Shown here one piece after another: positions 7,829-15,607 of a stretch of 33,932 nt of DNA; the first letter of the stretch is position 1; each line of letters starts with the position of its first letter. This DNA comes from a bacterium. GTDB lineage: Bacteria > Gemmatimonadota > Glassbacteria > GWA2-58-10. Below the pieces are notes generated by a model. That model was given only the letters and a program-made list of their open reading frames with translations, did no database searches and had not been told where the DNA came from. Location of the stretch: contig JAJFUG010000031.1 in the NCBI GenBank assembly GCA_021372515.1, positions 1 through 33,932 of the forward strand, written 5' to 3'. The position numbers were made by a program, and so were the translations under genes.

Positions 7829-9472
7829 ATGTATCTCAAAAGTATGATATTCACCGCTTTGCTTTGCGTTTCAGGGCTTTTCTGCGCAGCCACCCTGCCT
7901 GCAGCCGAAAGCCCGACCGCGCTCTGGCCGGTGGTGGAGCACGAGCTACATTATGACGCCGCGCTGGAGAACCCGTTCCGGGAGGTCCGGGCGACCGCAG
8001 TCTACTCCGGTCCCGCGGGTACGGAGAAAGTGAAAGTCGAGGGGTTCTACGCCGGGGGCGACACCTGGCGTTTCCGTTTTGTCACCCGCAACGCCGGGGC
8101 CTGGAAAGCCGAGCTGAGCCTTGTCCGGGACGGCCGCACGGTGGCTTCGCAGGCAGTTGAGTTCACGGTGGAGGAGGTGGCGCCACGCGGCTTTTTCCGG
8201 GTCAGCCGGACCAACTGCTACCGTTTCGAGTTCGAGAACGGCGAGCCGTTCTATCCGGTCGGCATCCAGCCCTGCGGCCACGACAGCGCCGGGCTGGATG
8301 GCCCCCCGGCGGGCCAGGGCCAGTGGCGCTCGGTGGGCATCGACACTTTTCTCGCCACCCACCGCGGGGCGGAGAACCTGTTCCGCATCCAGCTCGGTCA
8401 GGGCTCCACGGCCGGCTGCGCCTGGCAGGTGATGGCCGACTCGCTGCACGACGACCGCTACGACCTGGCCGAGCTGGACAAGCTGGACAACTTGTGCCGC
8501 CTGCTGCGGGCCGATGACTTCTCCGTGATGCTGATCATGTTCCAGGACATGAGCCTCTGGGGCACGGCCCCCAACGCTTTCGGCGACAACCGTGACCTGG
8601 CCGGCTGGAAGAACCCCGCCGACACGCGGCACGCCGCCGCGGTGGAGCAGTACCTGCGCTACATGGTGGCCAGGTTCGGGGCCTATGTGGATGTCTGGGA
8701 GCTGTTCAACGAGGACGCCTGGACCCCCAACGAGCGACTGGCCCAGATGGCGGCCTGCGTGCGCGGCTGCGACCCCTACGGCCACCCGGTCACCACCACC
8801 TACGAGCGCCCGGACCAGCCCTGGTGCGACCTGGTCACGGTCCACGAGTACATGTGGCTGCCGCCCAACGAGATCGACCAGCACCTGACCCACGAGTTCG
8901 CGCGTTTCAAGAGTTTCGGCAAGCCGGTGCTCTATACCGAGTTCGGCAACCAGGGCGAGTTGTCGAATCGCGACCCGGTCAAGTGGCGCATCGGGGTCTG
9001 GACCGCGTTCATGAACGAGAGCTCGCTGCTGTTCTGGAGCATGGGCGGAGTTATCACCCCGGACCGGGACAAGCCGGTGCGGGGGAACTCCAACGCCTAC
9101 CTGGGGCCCGAGGCGCGGCAGTATTTCCGTGTTTTCCACCGTCTGACCGACAGTGTCCCGCTGTCCCTGCGTCCGGTGATGACCGGTTTCGGGCAGAAAG
9201 GGGATGAAGTCCGGCGCTACGGCCTTTCCAACGGCGCTCTGAGCCTGGTCTACCTCCAGCACTACACCAGCCATGCCAGCGCGGCCAAGGCCGAGGTGTA
9301 TGTCTGGACCGGCTCGGGAAAGTTCAGCCTGCAGTGGATCGACCCGGCCACGGGCGAGACAGTCGCCCGGGAGGAGGCCCAGACCCCGGGCCAGGTGTTG
9401 ATTGTCAACTCGCCCGAGTTCAAGGTGGACCTGCTGGCGCGGATCGAGCGGCTGGGGGAGGCGACACAGTAG
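7829..9472 (+). CDS. Secreted clan GH-A-like glycoside hydrolase with N-terminal DUF5060-like domain
   Basis: Start ATG 7829 follows GGGA 8 bases upstream and opens a Sec signal peptide with a probable AxA site near residue 26; the mature protein is ~520 residues. Residues ~30-115 form a beta domain like DUF5060, found before cellulase-type barrels. The (beta/alpha)8 part carries VDVWELFNE (putative acid/base E295) and KPVLYTEFG (putative nucleophile E371), the retaining clan GH-A pattern; the C-terminal ~90 residues look like a small beta domain. Related proteins act on beta-linked glycans, but the substrate cannot be read from sequence. It stands alone with no polysaccharide-utilisation partner beside it and ends at TAG. 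Palindromic repeats separate it from the convergent reductase gene. Confidence 0.8.
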   Translation: MYLKSMIFTALLCVSGLFCAATLPAAESPTALWPVVEHELHYDAALENPFREVRATAVYSGPAGTEKVKVEGFYAGGDTWRFRFVTRNAGAWKAELSLVRDGRTVASQAVEFTVEEVAPRGFFRVSRTNCYRFEFENGEPFYPVGIQPCGHDSAGLDGPPAGQGQWRSVGIDTFLATHRGAENLFRIQLGQGSTAGCAWQVMADSLHDDRYDLAELDKLDNLCRLLRADDFSVMLIMFQDMSLWGTAPNAFGDNRDLAGWKNPADTRHAAAVEQYLRYMVARFGAYVDVWELFNEDAWTPNERLAQMAACVRGCDPYGHPVTTTYERPDQPWCDLVTVHEYMWLPPNEIDQHLTHEFARFKSFGKPVLYTEFGNQGELSNRDPVKWRIGVWTAFMNESSLLFWSMGGVITPDRDKPVRGNSNAYLGPEARQYFRVFHRLTDSVPLSLRPVMTGFGQKGDEVRRYGLSNGALSLVYLQHYTSHASAAKAEVYVWTGSGKFSLQWIDPATGETVAREEAQTPGQVLIVNSPEFKVDLLARIERLGEATQ

Positions 9473-9486
9473 GGAACGGTAAAACA

Positions 9487-9507
9487 GGGCACGGCATGCC
9501 GTGCTCC
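9487..9507. repeat. Palindromic repeat, type B (core ACGGCATGCCGT)
   Basis: GGGCACGGCATGCCGTGCTCC, a near-perfect palindrome followed by TAC, 14 bases after the glycosidase stop. It shares its core arms with the copy at 28361-28380. Between two convergent genes it may work as a terminator. Confidence 0.7.
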
Positions 9508-9532
9508 TACGCAAAATAAGGGTAGAAAACAC

Positions 9533-9561
9533 GTAGGGGAGGGTTTCAAACCCTCCCCTGC
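9533..9561. repeat. Palindromic repeat, type A (core GGGTTTCAAACCC)
   Basis: AGGGGAGGG / CCCTCCCCT arms around TTTCAAA, flanked by GT and GC. Related to the copies at 12494-12530 and 22601-22631 but with an A/T pair where those have C/G. It follows the type B copy by about 25 bases. Confidence 0.75.
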
Positions 9562-9589
9562 ATTGTTTGTCGCGCTATGTTATCTTTTC

Positions 9590-10657
9590 TTACGCCAGGT
9601 GCGCCCGCGGGCAGCCGTCGTCCACGTAGCCGTGGCGCAGGTAGAGCAGGGTCAGCTCGTTGGCGCTGGGGGCGAGCTTCTCGTTCCAGGAGCGCATTTC
9701 CTCGGCGCTCATGGGCTTGAACGTGCAGGCCATCTCCACCGCCCGGTCCACGTTATCTTTGTTGCTCATGCCCAGGGCCATGCCGTGCACCGGCAGGCTG
9801 AACCCGTAGCGCAGCAGCTCGTCCGCCGGGGCCTTGTCCGGCTCGTTGTTTCTCTGGATCAGGCGTCGCTGGCCCATGATCTTGAACGCCCAAACCCCTA
9901 TTCCCTGGCTGTTGGCCAGCGGGATGGACAGCTCCTCGAAGCTCGTGCCGGGGTTCTCCTCGAACTCACCCAGGAACGGCACCTTGCTGGCGTTGGCCGC
10001 GTGCAGCGAGGTGTCGAAATTGAAACGCTTGAGCGCCTCGGCCAGGGCCACCGGGTGGTTGTGGCTGGTCACGCCGATATAGCGCACTACGCCCTGCTCT
10101 TTCAGCTTGACCAGAGCGTCCAGCGCGCCGCTGCTGAACATGGCGTCCACATCCGACATCTTGGCCAGTCCGTGCATATTGGCCACGTCCACATAGTCGG
10201 TGCGGTAGCTTTTAAGGGTCTCCTCCACCTGCTGCATTACCTTGTCGCCGGGAGTGGTGGGCAGGTACTTGGTGCTGAGGTAGACCTCCTTGCGGTGCGG
10301 CTCCATCGCCTCGCCGATACGCCGCTGGCTGCGGCCGCCGTCGTAGTCCGCCCCGGAGTCGAAGAAGTTGATCCCCTTGCTGAAAGCGTACTGGATCAGG
10401 GCCACCGCCTCCTGATCGTCCTTGACCATGCTCAGGGCGCTGCCGCCGCCCAGGGCCACGGTGGAGGCGATCATATCAGTCTTGCCCAGCTTGCTTTTCG
10501 GGCAGACCAGGGCGGAGCCGGAGCCGCCGCTGCCGCTTTTCTGCGAGCAGCCGGCCGCAGCCGCTCCAGCGCCCAGGATCGCCGCTCCGGCGGCCCCGAT
10601 GCGGATGAAATCGCGGCGGCTGAGGTTGTCCAAGGGGCTTTTATCTTTCCTGTCCAT
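9590..10657 (-). CDS. Tat-dependent lipoprotein of the aldo/keto reductase family
   Basis: Product of 355 residues; ATG 10657 follows GGAGAGAGA. Residues 13-37 form a twin-arginine signal (SRRDFIRIG, hydrophobic stretch, AAGC lipobox, C37), so a folded protein, perhaps with bound cofactor, is exported and lipidated. The reductase barrel keeps the full catalytic tetrad: D100 (NFFDSGADY), Y105, K130 (LSTK) and H162 (MHG). Known relatives reduce carbonyls with NAD(P)H; NAD(P)H is not expected outside the cytoplasm, so a tightly bound cofactor or another role is possible. It is the second gene of a two-gene unit, 23 bases after the FMN-binding lipoprotein gene, which could supply electrons. Substrate unknown. 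Confidence 0.85.
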   Translation of the reverse strand: MDRKDKSPLDNLSRRDFIRIGAAGAAILGAGAAAAGCSQKSGSGGSGSALVCPKSKLGKTDMIASTVALGGGSALSMVKDDQEAVALIQYAFSKGINFFDSGADYDGGRSQRRIGEAMEPHRKEVYLSTKYLPTTPGDKVMQQVEETLKSYRTDYVDVANMHGLAKMSDVDAMFSSGALDALVKLKEQGVVRYIGVTSHNHPVALAEALKRFNFDTSLHAANASKVPFLGEFEENPGTSFEELSIPLANSQGIGVWAFKIMGQRRLIQRNNEPDKAPADELLRYGFSLPVHGMALGMSNKDNVDRAVEMACTFKPMSAEEMRSWNEKLAPSANELTLLYLRHGYVDDGCPRAHLA

Positions 10658-10680
10658 GGTTTATCTCTCTCCGGTTGAGG

Positions 10681-11175
10681 TTATTTGGCGCTCGCGGTCG
10701 TGTCTTCCAGCTCGGTCAGGTCGATTCCCAGCGCCGTGGCGGTGGCGGCCATGATCGTCCAGCTCGCCACCGAGGCCCCGGCCACCGCCTCCACGGGCAG
10801 GCTCTGGGAGTCGATGATGCGCTGGGGGATCAGCCGCGCCGCGGCCGGGTTGACATGGCTCGAGTCGACAATGGTGATCGCGGTCACTTTGCAGTGCTCC
10901 ACCTTGACCCGCACCGTGGCCGCCACTGTCAGGTTGTAGTCTGCTACTTTCTCGTCGGAATAGCCCTCGAACTCGCCGTCACAGGTGTCGATCGTGGCGT
11001 GGTCCATCAGGTTCACGATCCGGGGCTCAGGTATCGAGCTGCTGGCCGCGGGCTGGCTGTCCGCCGGGGCGGCAGCCTCGGCTGCGGTCGAATTTTCGGT
11101 CTTGGCGGACTGGCCGGAACAGGCCAGGATAATCGCGCTTGATAATAAAACGGCCAAACTGAGCGAACGTTTCAC
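10681..11175 (-). CDS. FMN-binding-domain lipoprotein (NqrC/RnfG-like fold)
   Basis: Starts with GTG 11175 behind GGAGAA; 164 residues. Signal peptide with lipobox ILAC (C19), then a ~30-residue Ala/Ser/Pro linker, then a domain with DGEFEGYSDEK, a run of alternating Val strands and SQSLPVEAVAGASVAS near residues 123-138. This matches the FMN_bind domain, in which ApbE attaches FMN through a phosphoester to Thr/Ser in a SGAT-type motif; here it reads AGAS, with S135 as the likely acceptor. It directly precedes the Tat-exported reductase gene, so the pair may form an extracytoplasmic redox module. No ApbE gene is in the window. Whether S135 is modified is inference. Confidence 0.75.
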   Translation of the reverse strand: MKRSLSLAVLLSSAIILACSGQSAKTENSTAAEAAAPADSQPAASSSIPEPRIVNLMDHATIDTCDGEFEGYSDEKVADYNLTVAATVRVKVEHCKVTAITIVDSSHVNPAAARLIPQRIIDSQSLPVEAVAGASVASWTIMAATATALGIDLTELEDTTASAK

Positions 11176-11490
11176 AGGCTTTTCTCCGGTCGGATCACTG
11201 GGTTCGGGTCGGTTGCTCTGCGGGCCGGGCGGGTGGAACCGGCCCGGTGCGGGCAGGGTTGGAACGCTGACAGACAGTTTTCAAAATAAAGCCGGTAACC
11301 CCATGAATGCAAAGAAAAAACACAGATACCCGGCGCGCGGATAAGTCCGGCCTTGACAGTGGCGCAGGCGGGGCGCATTATTTACTCTCCGCCGGGCTGT
11401 GCGGTAAGGTGACAAACAAGAATACGAGCGGATTTCCCGCCTGCGCGGGAGGCTGATTTTGCATATCACTGACAGAAAGGGAACGCTGAG
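11176..11490. other. Divergent intergenic region between FMN-lipoprotein and isomerase genes
   Basis: Holds the plus-strand promoter at 11353-11381 and, further down its leader, a small TCCCGC/GCGGGA hairpin near 11437-11452. A weak minus-strand box pair (TTGCAT, 17 bp, TTATTT) around 11300 may serve the lipoprotein gene. No coding potential seen. Confidence 0.5.
11353..11381 (+). promoter_or_regulatory. Sigma-70 type promoter for the isomerase-like gene
   Basis: TTGACA at 11353-11358, 17-bp spacer, CATTAT at 11376-11381; the gene starts at 11491. Confidence 0.7.
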
Positions 11491-12459
11491 ATGAAAATGA
11501 CGGATGATCCGAACATGCGGCGACGGGAATTCCTGACCCGGATGGGCCTGGCCGGGATGGCCCTGCCGCTGGGCCTGGGCGCCGCCTGCGGCAAGCCCGG
11601 CGCCCCGGCCGCGACAGCCGGAGCCGCAGCAGACACAGCCGCCGCGGCGGTGAGCGCCGCCGCATCCGGCCCCAAGGTGGGCCTTTGCACGATCGCTTTC
11701 CAGGAGCGGCCGCTGTTCGAGGTGCTGGAGCTGGCGGCCCAGGTGGGTTTCGACGGGGTGGAGCCCTGGGGCAAGCCCGACCACGTGCCCCTGAACACTC
11801 CGGATGAACGCGTGCGCGAGATACGGGCCAAGCTGGACAGCCTGGGCCTGGCCTGCAGCCACTACGGCAGCTACGTGCGCCTGGGCGAGGAACATCCTGC
11901 CGGGGAGCAGCAAACCAATATGAAGCGTTCGCTCGAGATTGCCGATATCCTGGGCACCCGGATCGTGCGTATCTGGGCCGGGGACAAGAACAGCGAGCAG
12001 CTCAGCGCCGCGGACTGGGACCGCATAGTGGAGGACGCCAAGGTCTACTGCGGCCTGGCCGAGCCCAAGGGCATGCAGCTGGCCATGGAGATGCACGGCA
12101 ACACTTTGACCAACCGCGCCGCGGCCATGGTCGAGTTGATTAACAAGGTGGGAAGCCCGGCCCTGAAAGCCAACTACCAGATCCTGAACGACACAGAGGA
12201 CCCCTACGAGCGCGCCAGTGTCGCCGCGCCCTACACGGTGATGGTGCACGCGCAGAACGTGGCGCCGGGCGGCGGCGAGCAACAGTCGCTGATCTCGGAG
12301 GGGGCGGTGGATTTCAACCGGATCTACGGAATCCTGGCCGCGGCCGGGTTCAAGGGCTACTTCGAGGTTGAGTTCGTCAAGGGCGCCGGCTACGAGGAGA
12401 AAGTTGACTCCCTGCAGCGCGACTGCGCTTACCTCAAGACAATCGGCAAGAAAGCCTGA
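11491..12459 (+). CDS. Tat lipoprotein, sugar-phosphate isomerase/epimerase family TIM barrel
   Basis: 322 residues from ATG 11491 (GGGA upstream; an in-frame ATG at 11497 is an alternative). The N-terminus has RRREFLTRMG followed by a hydrophobic run and a GAAC lipobox, then a ~30-residue Ala/Thr linker, so it is a Tat-exported lipoprotein. The barrel belongs to the xylose-isomerase-like/AP-endonuclease-2 family: VGLCTIAFQE, GFDGVEPWG, LAMEMHGNT, VMVHAQNV and GYFEVEFVKG hold the Glu/His residues expected to bind a divalent metal. Family members isomerise or epimerise sugars or dehydrate inosose; the substrate here is unknown. The convergent symporter gene next door could import the product, but this link is only positional. 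Confidence 0.82.
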   Translation: MKMTDDPNMRRREFLTRMGLAGMALPLGLGAACGKPGAPAATAGAAADTAAAAVSAAASGPKVGLCTIAFQERPLFEVLELAAQVGFDGVEPWGKPDHVPLNTPDERVREIRAKLDSLGLACSHYGSYVRLGEEHPAGEQQTNMKRSLEIADILGTRIVRIWAGDKNSEQLSAADWDRIVEDAKVYCGLAEPKGMQLAMEMHGNTLTNRAAAMVELINKVGSPALKANYQILNDTEDPYERASVAAPYTVMVHAQNVAPGGGEQQSLISEGAVDFNRIYGILAAAGFKGYFEVEFVKGAGYEEKVDSLQRDCAYLKTIGKKA

Positions 12460-12493
12460 GACCCGGGCGGAGAAGAGTCATAACGTGGCATAA

Positions 12494-12530
12494 CAGCGTA
12501 GGGGCGGGTTTCAAACCCGCCCCTACGCTG
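12494..12530. repeat. Palindromic repeat, type A, acting as bidirectional terminator
   Basis: Perfect 18-bp arms (CAGCGTAGGGGCGGGTTT and its complement) around one C, followed by TTTT on the plus strand. It sits between the convergent isomerase and symporter genes. Confidence 0.85.
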
Positions 12531-12561
12531 TTTTACGGCAGCAATGCGGGCAAGGCCGGTT

Positions 12562-14322
12562 CTACTCGATCACGCTTTCCCAGCCCATCTTGGAAAGGAT
12601 ACGGTACAGGGTGAGCGCCATCACCGCCGAAACTCCCAGACATATCACCCCCATGCCGGTTTCCTGCAGCAGCAGCTTGCCGATCCCGAACAGCACCCCA
12701 TAGATCATCAGCGCGGCGGCGATCCAGCAGACAAACAACGCCGGGTAGCCGCGGTCGCCCTTGACCTCGGGCATCTCGGACGCCACTTTGCGCCAGCCCG
12801 GTCCGCCCGGGTGCACCTGGCGGTAGAAAGCGTGCAGGTGCTCTTTGGTCACCGGGCTGGTCAGGAACGTGACAGTGAGCCAGACTATTGTCGTGAACGC
12901 CACGATGTAGTACAGCGTGCTGGGAAAAGCTATGTCTGTGAACAGTTTCATGTAGCCGTAGGCCAGGAACGGGGCGATCATGCCCGATATCTCGCTCCAG
13001 GCGTTGATCCGCCACCAGTACCAGCGCAGGATGAAAATCAGCCCCACGCCCGCGCCGCACTCGATCACGAACTGCCAGGCCGAGGTGATGGTCTGCAGGC
13101 CCATGGTGATCAGCAGCGATACCACCATCATCAGCACCGTGGTCCAACGGCTGATCATGACATAGTGTTTCTGGTCGGCCTTGCGGCGCACGAAACGGGT
13201 GTAGAAATCGTTGACCAGGAAACTGGTGCCCAGGTTGAGCTGGGTGGCGATGGTCGACATGTAGGCGGCGAAGAAAGCCGCGATCAGCAGGCCCTTGAGG
13301 CCCACCGGCAGGTAGTCGCGGATGATCATCACGAACCCGTCCCCGCGCTGATCCACCGGCAGGTTGGGGTAGAGGATCAGCGAGGCCAGGGCCACCAGGA
13401 TCCAGGGCCAGGGACGGATGCAGAAATGTCCGATGGTGAACCAGAGCGTGGCCAGCAGGCTGTGCTTCTCGTCCTTGGCGCTCATCATGCGCTGGGCGAT
13501 GTAGCCGCCGCCGCCCGGCTCGGCCCCCGGATACCAGCAGGCCCACCACTGCACGCCCACATAGGCCAAGAGCGCGGGCAGGGTCAGCTTGAGCACCCCC
13601 GTGGCAGTGCCCAGGTCGGACCCGCCGGCCACCGAGGGCAGGAAACGCAGGGTCTCGGGGCTCAGCTGGGACTTGATCCCGGCAATCCCGCCCACCTGGG
13701 GCAGCTTGACCGCCACCACGGCCAGCACTATGCAGCCGGTCATGGCGGTCAGGAAATGCAGCACGTCCACCACCGCCGAGCCCATCAAGCCGCTGGCCGC
13801 GGTGTACAGCATCACGATCAACATGCAGCAGGTGAGCACGATCCAGGGGTTTTCCCAGCCCATCGTTATGTGCAGGATCTTGAACATCGCCAGGTTGACC
13901 CAGGCGATCACCACGCTGTTGATGAACAGGCCCAGGGAGATGGCGCGGAAGCCGCGCAGGAACGCCGCCGGCTTGCCGCTGTAGCGCAGCTCGATGAACT
14001 CCACCTCGGTCATGATCCCGGAGCGGCGCCACAGGCGGCTGAAAAAGAACACCGTGAGCACGCAGCCCAGAAGGAAATTCCACCAGAACCAGTTGCCCGC
14101 CAGACCGTACTTGCCCACCAGCTCGGTCACGGCCAGCGGTGTGTCGGCGGCGAACGTGGTGGCGATCATCGACGTGCCTGCGATGTACCAGGGCAGGTTC
14201 CGCCCGCCCAGGAAAAAGTCCTGCGTGCTCCGCCCGGCCCGACGCGCAAAGTAGAGCGCCACCACCAGAACCAGAACAAAGTAGCCGAAGAAAATCAGCC
14301 AGTCGAGCATGTTCATGGACAT
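12562..14322 (-). CDS. Sodium:solute symporter (SSS family)
   Basis: Inner-membrane secondary transporter of the SSS family, which couple Na+ entry to uptake of sugars, amino acids or organic acids. I use ATG 14322, 7 bases after AGGGGA, giving 586 residues; the frame runs further upstream without a better site. The first helix (MLDWLIFFGYFVLVLVVALY) is followed by the family mark GRSTQDFFLGGRNLPWY and TSMIATTFAADTP, then about 12-14 membrane segments and NLGTSFLVNDFYTRF, typical of the core fold. The protein ends with a long tail including two more hydrophobic segments. A promoter (TTGTCA, 17, TTAAAT) lies upstream. It belongs to the SGLT-like clade with LacY-unrelated fold; substrate not identifiable, a sugar being likely from the surroundings. 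Confidence 0.88.
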   Translation of the reverse strand: MSMNMLDWLIFFGYFVLVLVVALYFARRAGRSTQDFFLGGRNLPWYIAGTSMIATTFAADTPLAVTELVGKYGLAGNWFWWNFLLGCVLTVFFFSRLWRRSGIMTEVEFIELRYSGKPAAFLRGFRAISLGLFINSVVIAWVNLAMFKILHITMGWENPWIVLTCCMLIVMLYTAASGLMGSAVVDVLHFLTAMTGCIVLAVVAVKLPQVGGIAGIKSQLSPETLRFLPSVAGGSDLGTATGVLKLTLPALLAYVGVQWWACWYPGAEPGGGGYIAQRMMSAKDEKHSLLATLWFTIGHFCIRPWPWILVALASLILYPNLPVDQRGDGFVMIIRDYLPVGLKGLLIAAFFAAYMSTIATQLNLGTSFLVNDFYTRFVRRKADQKHYVMISRWTTVLMMVVSLLITMGLQTITSAWQFVIECGAGVGLIFILRWYWWRINAWSEISGMIAPFLAYGYMKLFTDIAFPSTLYYIVAFTTIVWLTVTFLTSPVTKEHLHAFYRQVHPGGPGWRKVASEMPEVKGDRGYPALFVCWIAAALMIYGVLFGIGKLLLQETGMGVICLGVSAVMALTLYRILSKMGWESVIE

Positions 14323-14369
14323 CGGCGGTTCCCCTGTTGATGTTACGAGTGTACTGCAATGGAAGGATG

Positions 14370-14398
14370 ATTTAAGCGAGGTGACAATGCGGTGACAA
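14370..14398 (-). promoter_or_regulatory. Sigma-70 type promoter for the symporter gene
   Basis: On the minus strand TTGTCA (14398-14393), 17-bp spacer, TTAAAT (14375-14370); the start codon is about 48 bases downstream. Confidence 0.55.
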
Positions 14399-14440
14399 AA
14401 TAAACGCGGAAGCCCGATTATGCCACTTTTTAATTCGCCC

Positions 14441-14470
14441 TTGCCGTTGCGGGCGCGAAAACCATAGATT
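14441..14470 (+). promoter_or_regulatory. Possible promoter for the endonuclease-IV-like gene
   Basis: TTGCCG (14441-14446), 18-bp spacer, TAGATT (14465-14470). Weaker than other sites in the window. Confidence 0.35.
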
Positions 14471-14586
14471 GAGCGAGAGACTGATCGATAATTTCCGGCA
14501 GTGTCGGCCGGAGAGTGCAGGGGCCGGCCTCGGCCGCAGGATGGCAAATCAAATCAAAGAATAACGGTAAATGGGAGGACGGACAG

Positions 14587-15432
14587 ATGGCGGAGCTAAG
14601 GTTCGGCACGGGTGGAGTGCCGCTTTCGGCCAAGGACCGCAGCCTCGAGGCGGGGATACGGCGTCTGGTGGAGCTGGAGCTGGACCACATGGAGGTGGAG
14701 TTCGTGCACGGGGTGCGGATAAGCCAGGCCGCGGCCGAGAAAGCCGGGGCCCTGGCGCGCGAGTCGGGCATCTCGCTCACCTGCCACGGACCCTATTACA
14801 TCAACCTCAACTCCGAGGAGCCCGACAAACGCGAGGCCTCGGTGCGGCGCATCCTGGAAACCGGCCGGGCTGCGTACTGGCTGGGCGCACGGAGCATCAC
14901 TTTCCACCCGGCGTTCATGCTCAAGAACTCCGAGGCCGAGGTGCACGCCGTGGTGCGGGACGCCCTGCGGAACATCCTCGACACGCTGGCCGCAGAGGGG
15001 ATTACCGATGTAAGGGTCAGCCCCGAGCTGACCGGCAAGGAGAGCCAGTTCGGCAGCCTCAGGCACCTTCTGGCCCTGGCCGCGGAGGTCCCCGGCCTGC
15101 GGCCCTGCATCGACTTTTCGCACTACCACGCCCGCACCGGGGGCAAGCAGAACACCTACGAGGAATTCTGCGCCACGCTGGAGGCGATACGGAGCAGCCT
15201 GGGACGCGAGGCCCTGGAACACCTGCACATGCATGTCTCGGGGATCAACTACACGGCCAAGGGCGAGCGCAACCACCTGATACTCAAAGAAAGCGACCTC
15301 GAATACGTGGCGCTGATGCGTGCGCTGCGCGAATTCGAGGTCGGAGGCTGGCTGGTCTGTGAAAGCCCGAACCTGGAGGACGACGCCCGGCTGCTAAAGG
15401 ACACCTGGCTGGCCGCTCCGGCCGGGAAATGA
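14587..15432 (+). CDS. Endonuclease IV-like TIM-barrel protein
   Basis: ATG 14587 lies 8 bases after GGGAGGAC and gives 281 residues; the longer open frame upstream has no such site. The sequence resembles the short endonuclease IV-like proteins found in archaea and many bacteria: FGTGGVPLSAK, DHMEVEFVHGVRIS, SLTCHGPYYINLNSEE, SITFHPAF, VSPELTGK, CIDFSHYHARTGG, HLHMHVSGI and a terminal CESPNLEDDA. The His, Glu and Asp residues in these segments are those that bind the zinc cluster in Nfo, which cleaves DNA at abasic sites. A role in base-excision repair is therefore plausible, but TIM-barrel sugar isomerases share the fold. It ends ten bases from the convergent rubredoxin gene. Confidence 0.75.
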   Translation: MAELRFGTGGVPLSAKDRSLEAGIRRLVELELDHMEVEFVHGVRISQAAAEKAGALARESGISLTCHGPYYINLNSEEPDKREASVRRILETGRAAYWLGARSITFHPAFMLKNSEAEVHAVVRDALRNILDTLAAEGITDVRVSPELTGKESQFGSLRHLLALAAEVPGLRPCIDFSHYHARTGGKQNTYEEFCATLEAIRSSLGREALEHLHMHVSGINYTAKGERNHLILKESDLEYVALMRALREFEVGGWLVCESPNLEDDARLLKDTWLAAPAGK

Positions 15433-15442
15433 GCCCCAGAGT

Positions 15443-15550
15443 TCAGATTTCGACAAAACGGTCTTTGGGAGCGCCGCAATCCGGACAGAAATCGGGCGGC
15501 TCCTCACTGTCCTGTCGGTAGCCGCAGATTGTGCAAACCCATGTCTTCAT
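15443..15550 (-). CDS. Rubredoxin-like small iron protein
   Basis: A 35-residue product: MKTWVCTICGY, then EEPPDFCPDCGAPKDRF. The two CxxC knuckles (CTIC and CPDC) are those that bind a single iron in rubredoxin and in the C-terminal domain of rubrerythrin. It is shorter than classical rubredoxin (about 52 residues) and lacks the aromatic-rich part between the knuckles, as in the rubrerythrin tail. GAGGGA lies 7 bases before the ATG. It follows the YchF-like gene by 57 bases on the same strand and may be cotranscribed. An electron-transfer or oxidative-stress role is inferred; zinc instead of iron is possible. Confidence 0.8.
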   Translation of the reverse strand: MKTWVCTICGYRQDSEEPPDFCPDCGAPKDRFVEI

Positions 15551-15607
15551 CGTTTTTCCCTCACTTGAGGTTGAAGGAGCCGGCCAGGGAGTGGCGGGGC
15601 CGGGGCC

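Noticed and set aside
7946-9532. Minus-strand frame of 528 codons
   Set aside because: Antisense to the glycosidase gene; no family features.
9262-9549. Minus-strand frame of 95 codons over the end of the glycosidase gene
   Set aside because: It contains the translation of the type B palindrome (GARHAVP) and is otherwise antisense to a clear gene.
12544-14340. Plus-strand frame of 598 codons
   Set aside because: Antisense to the symporter gene; His/Gln/Arg-rich composition typical of a GC-rich shadow frame.
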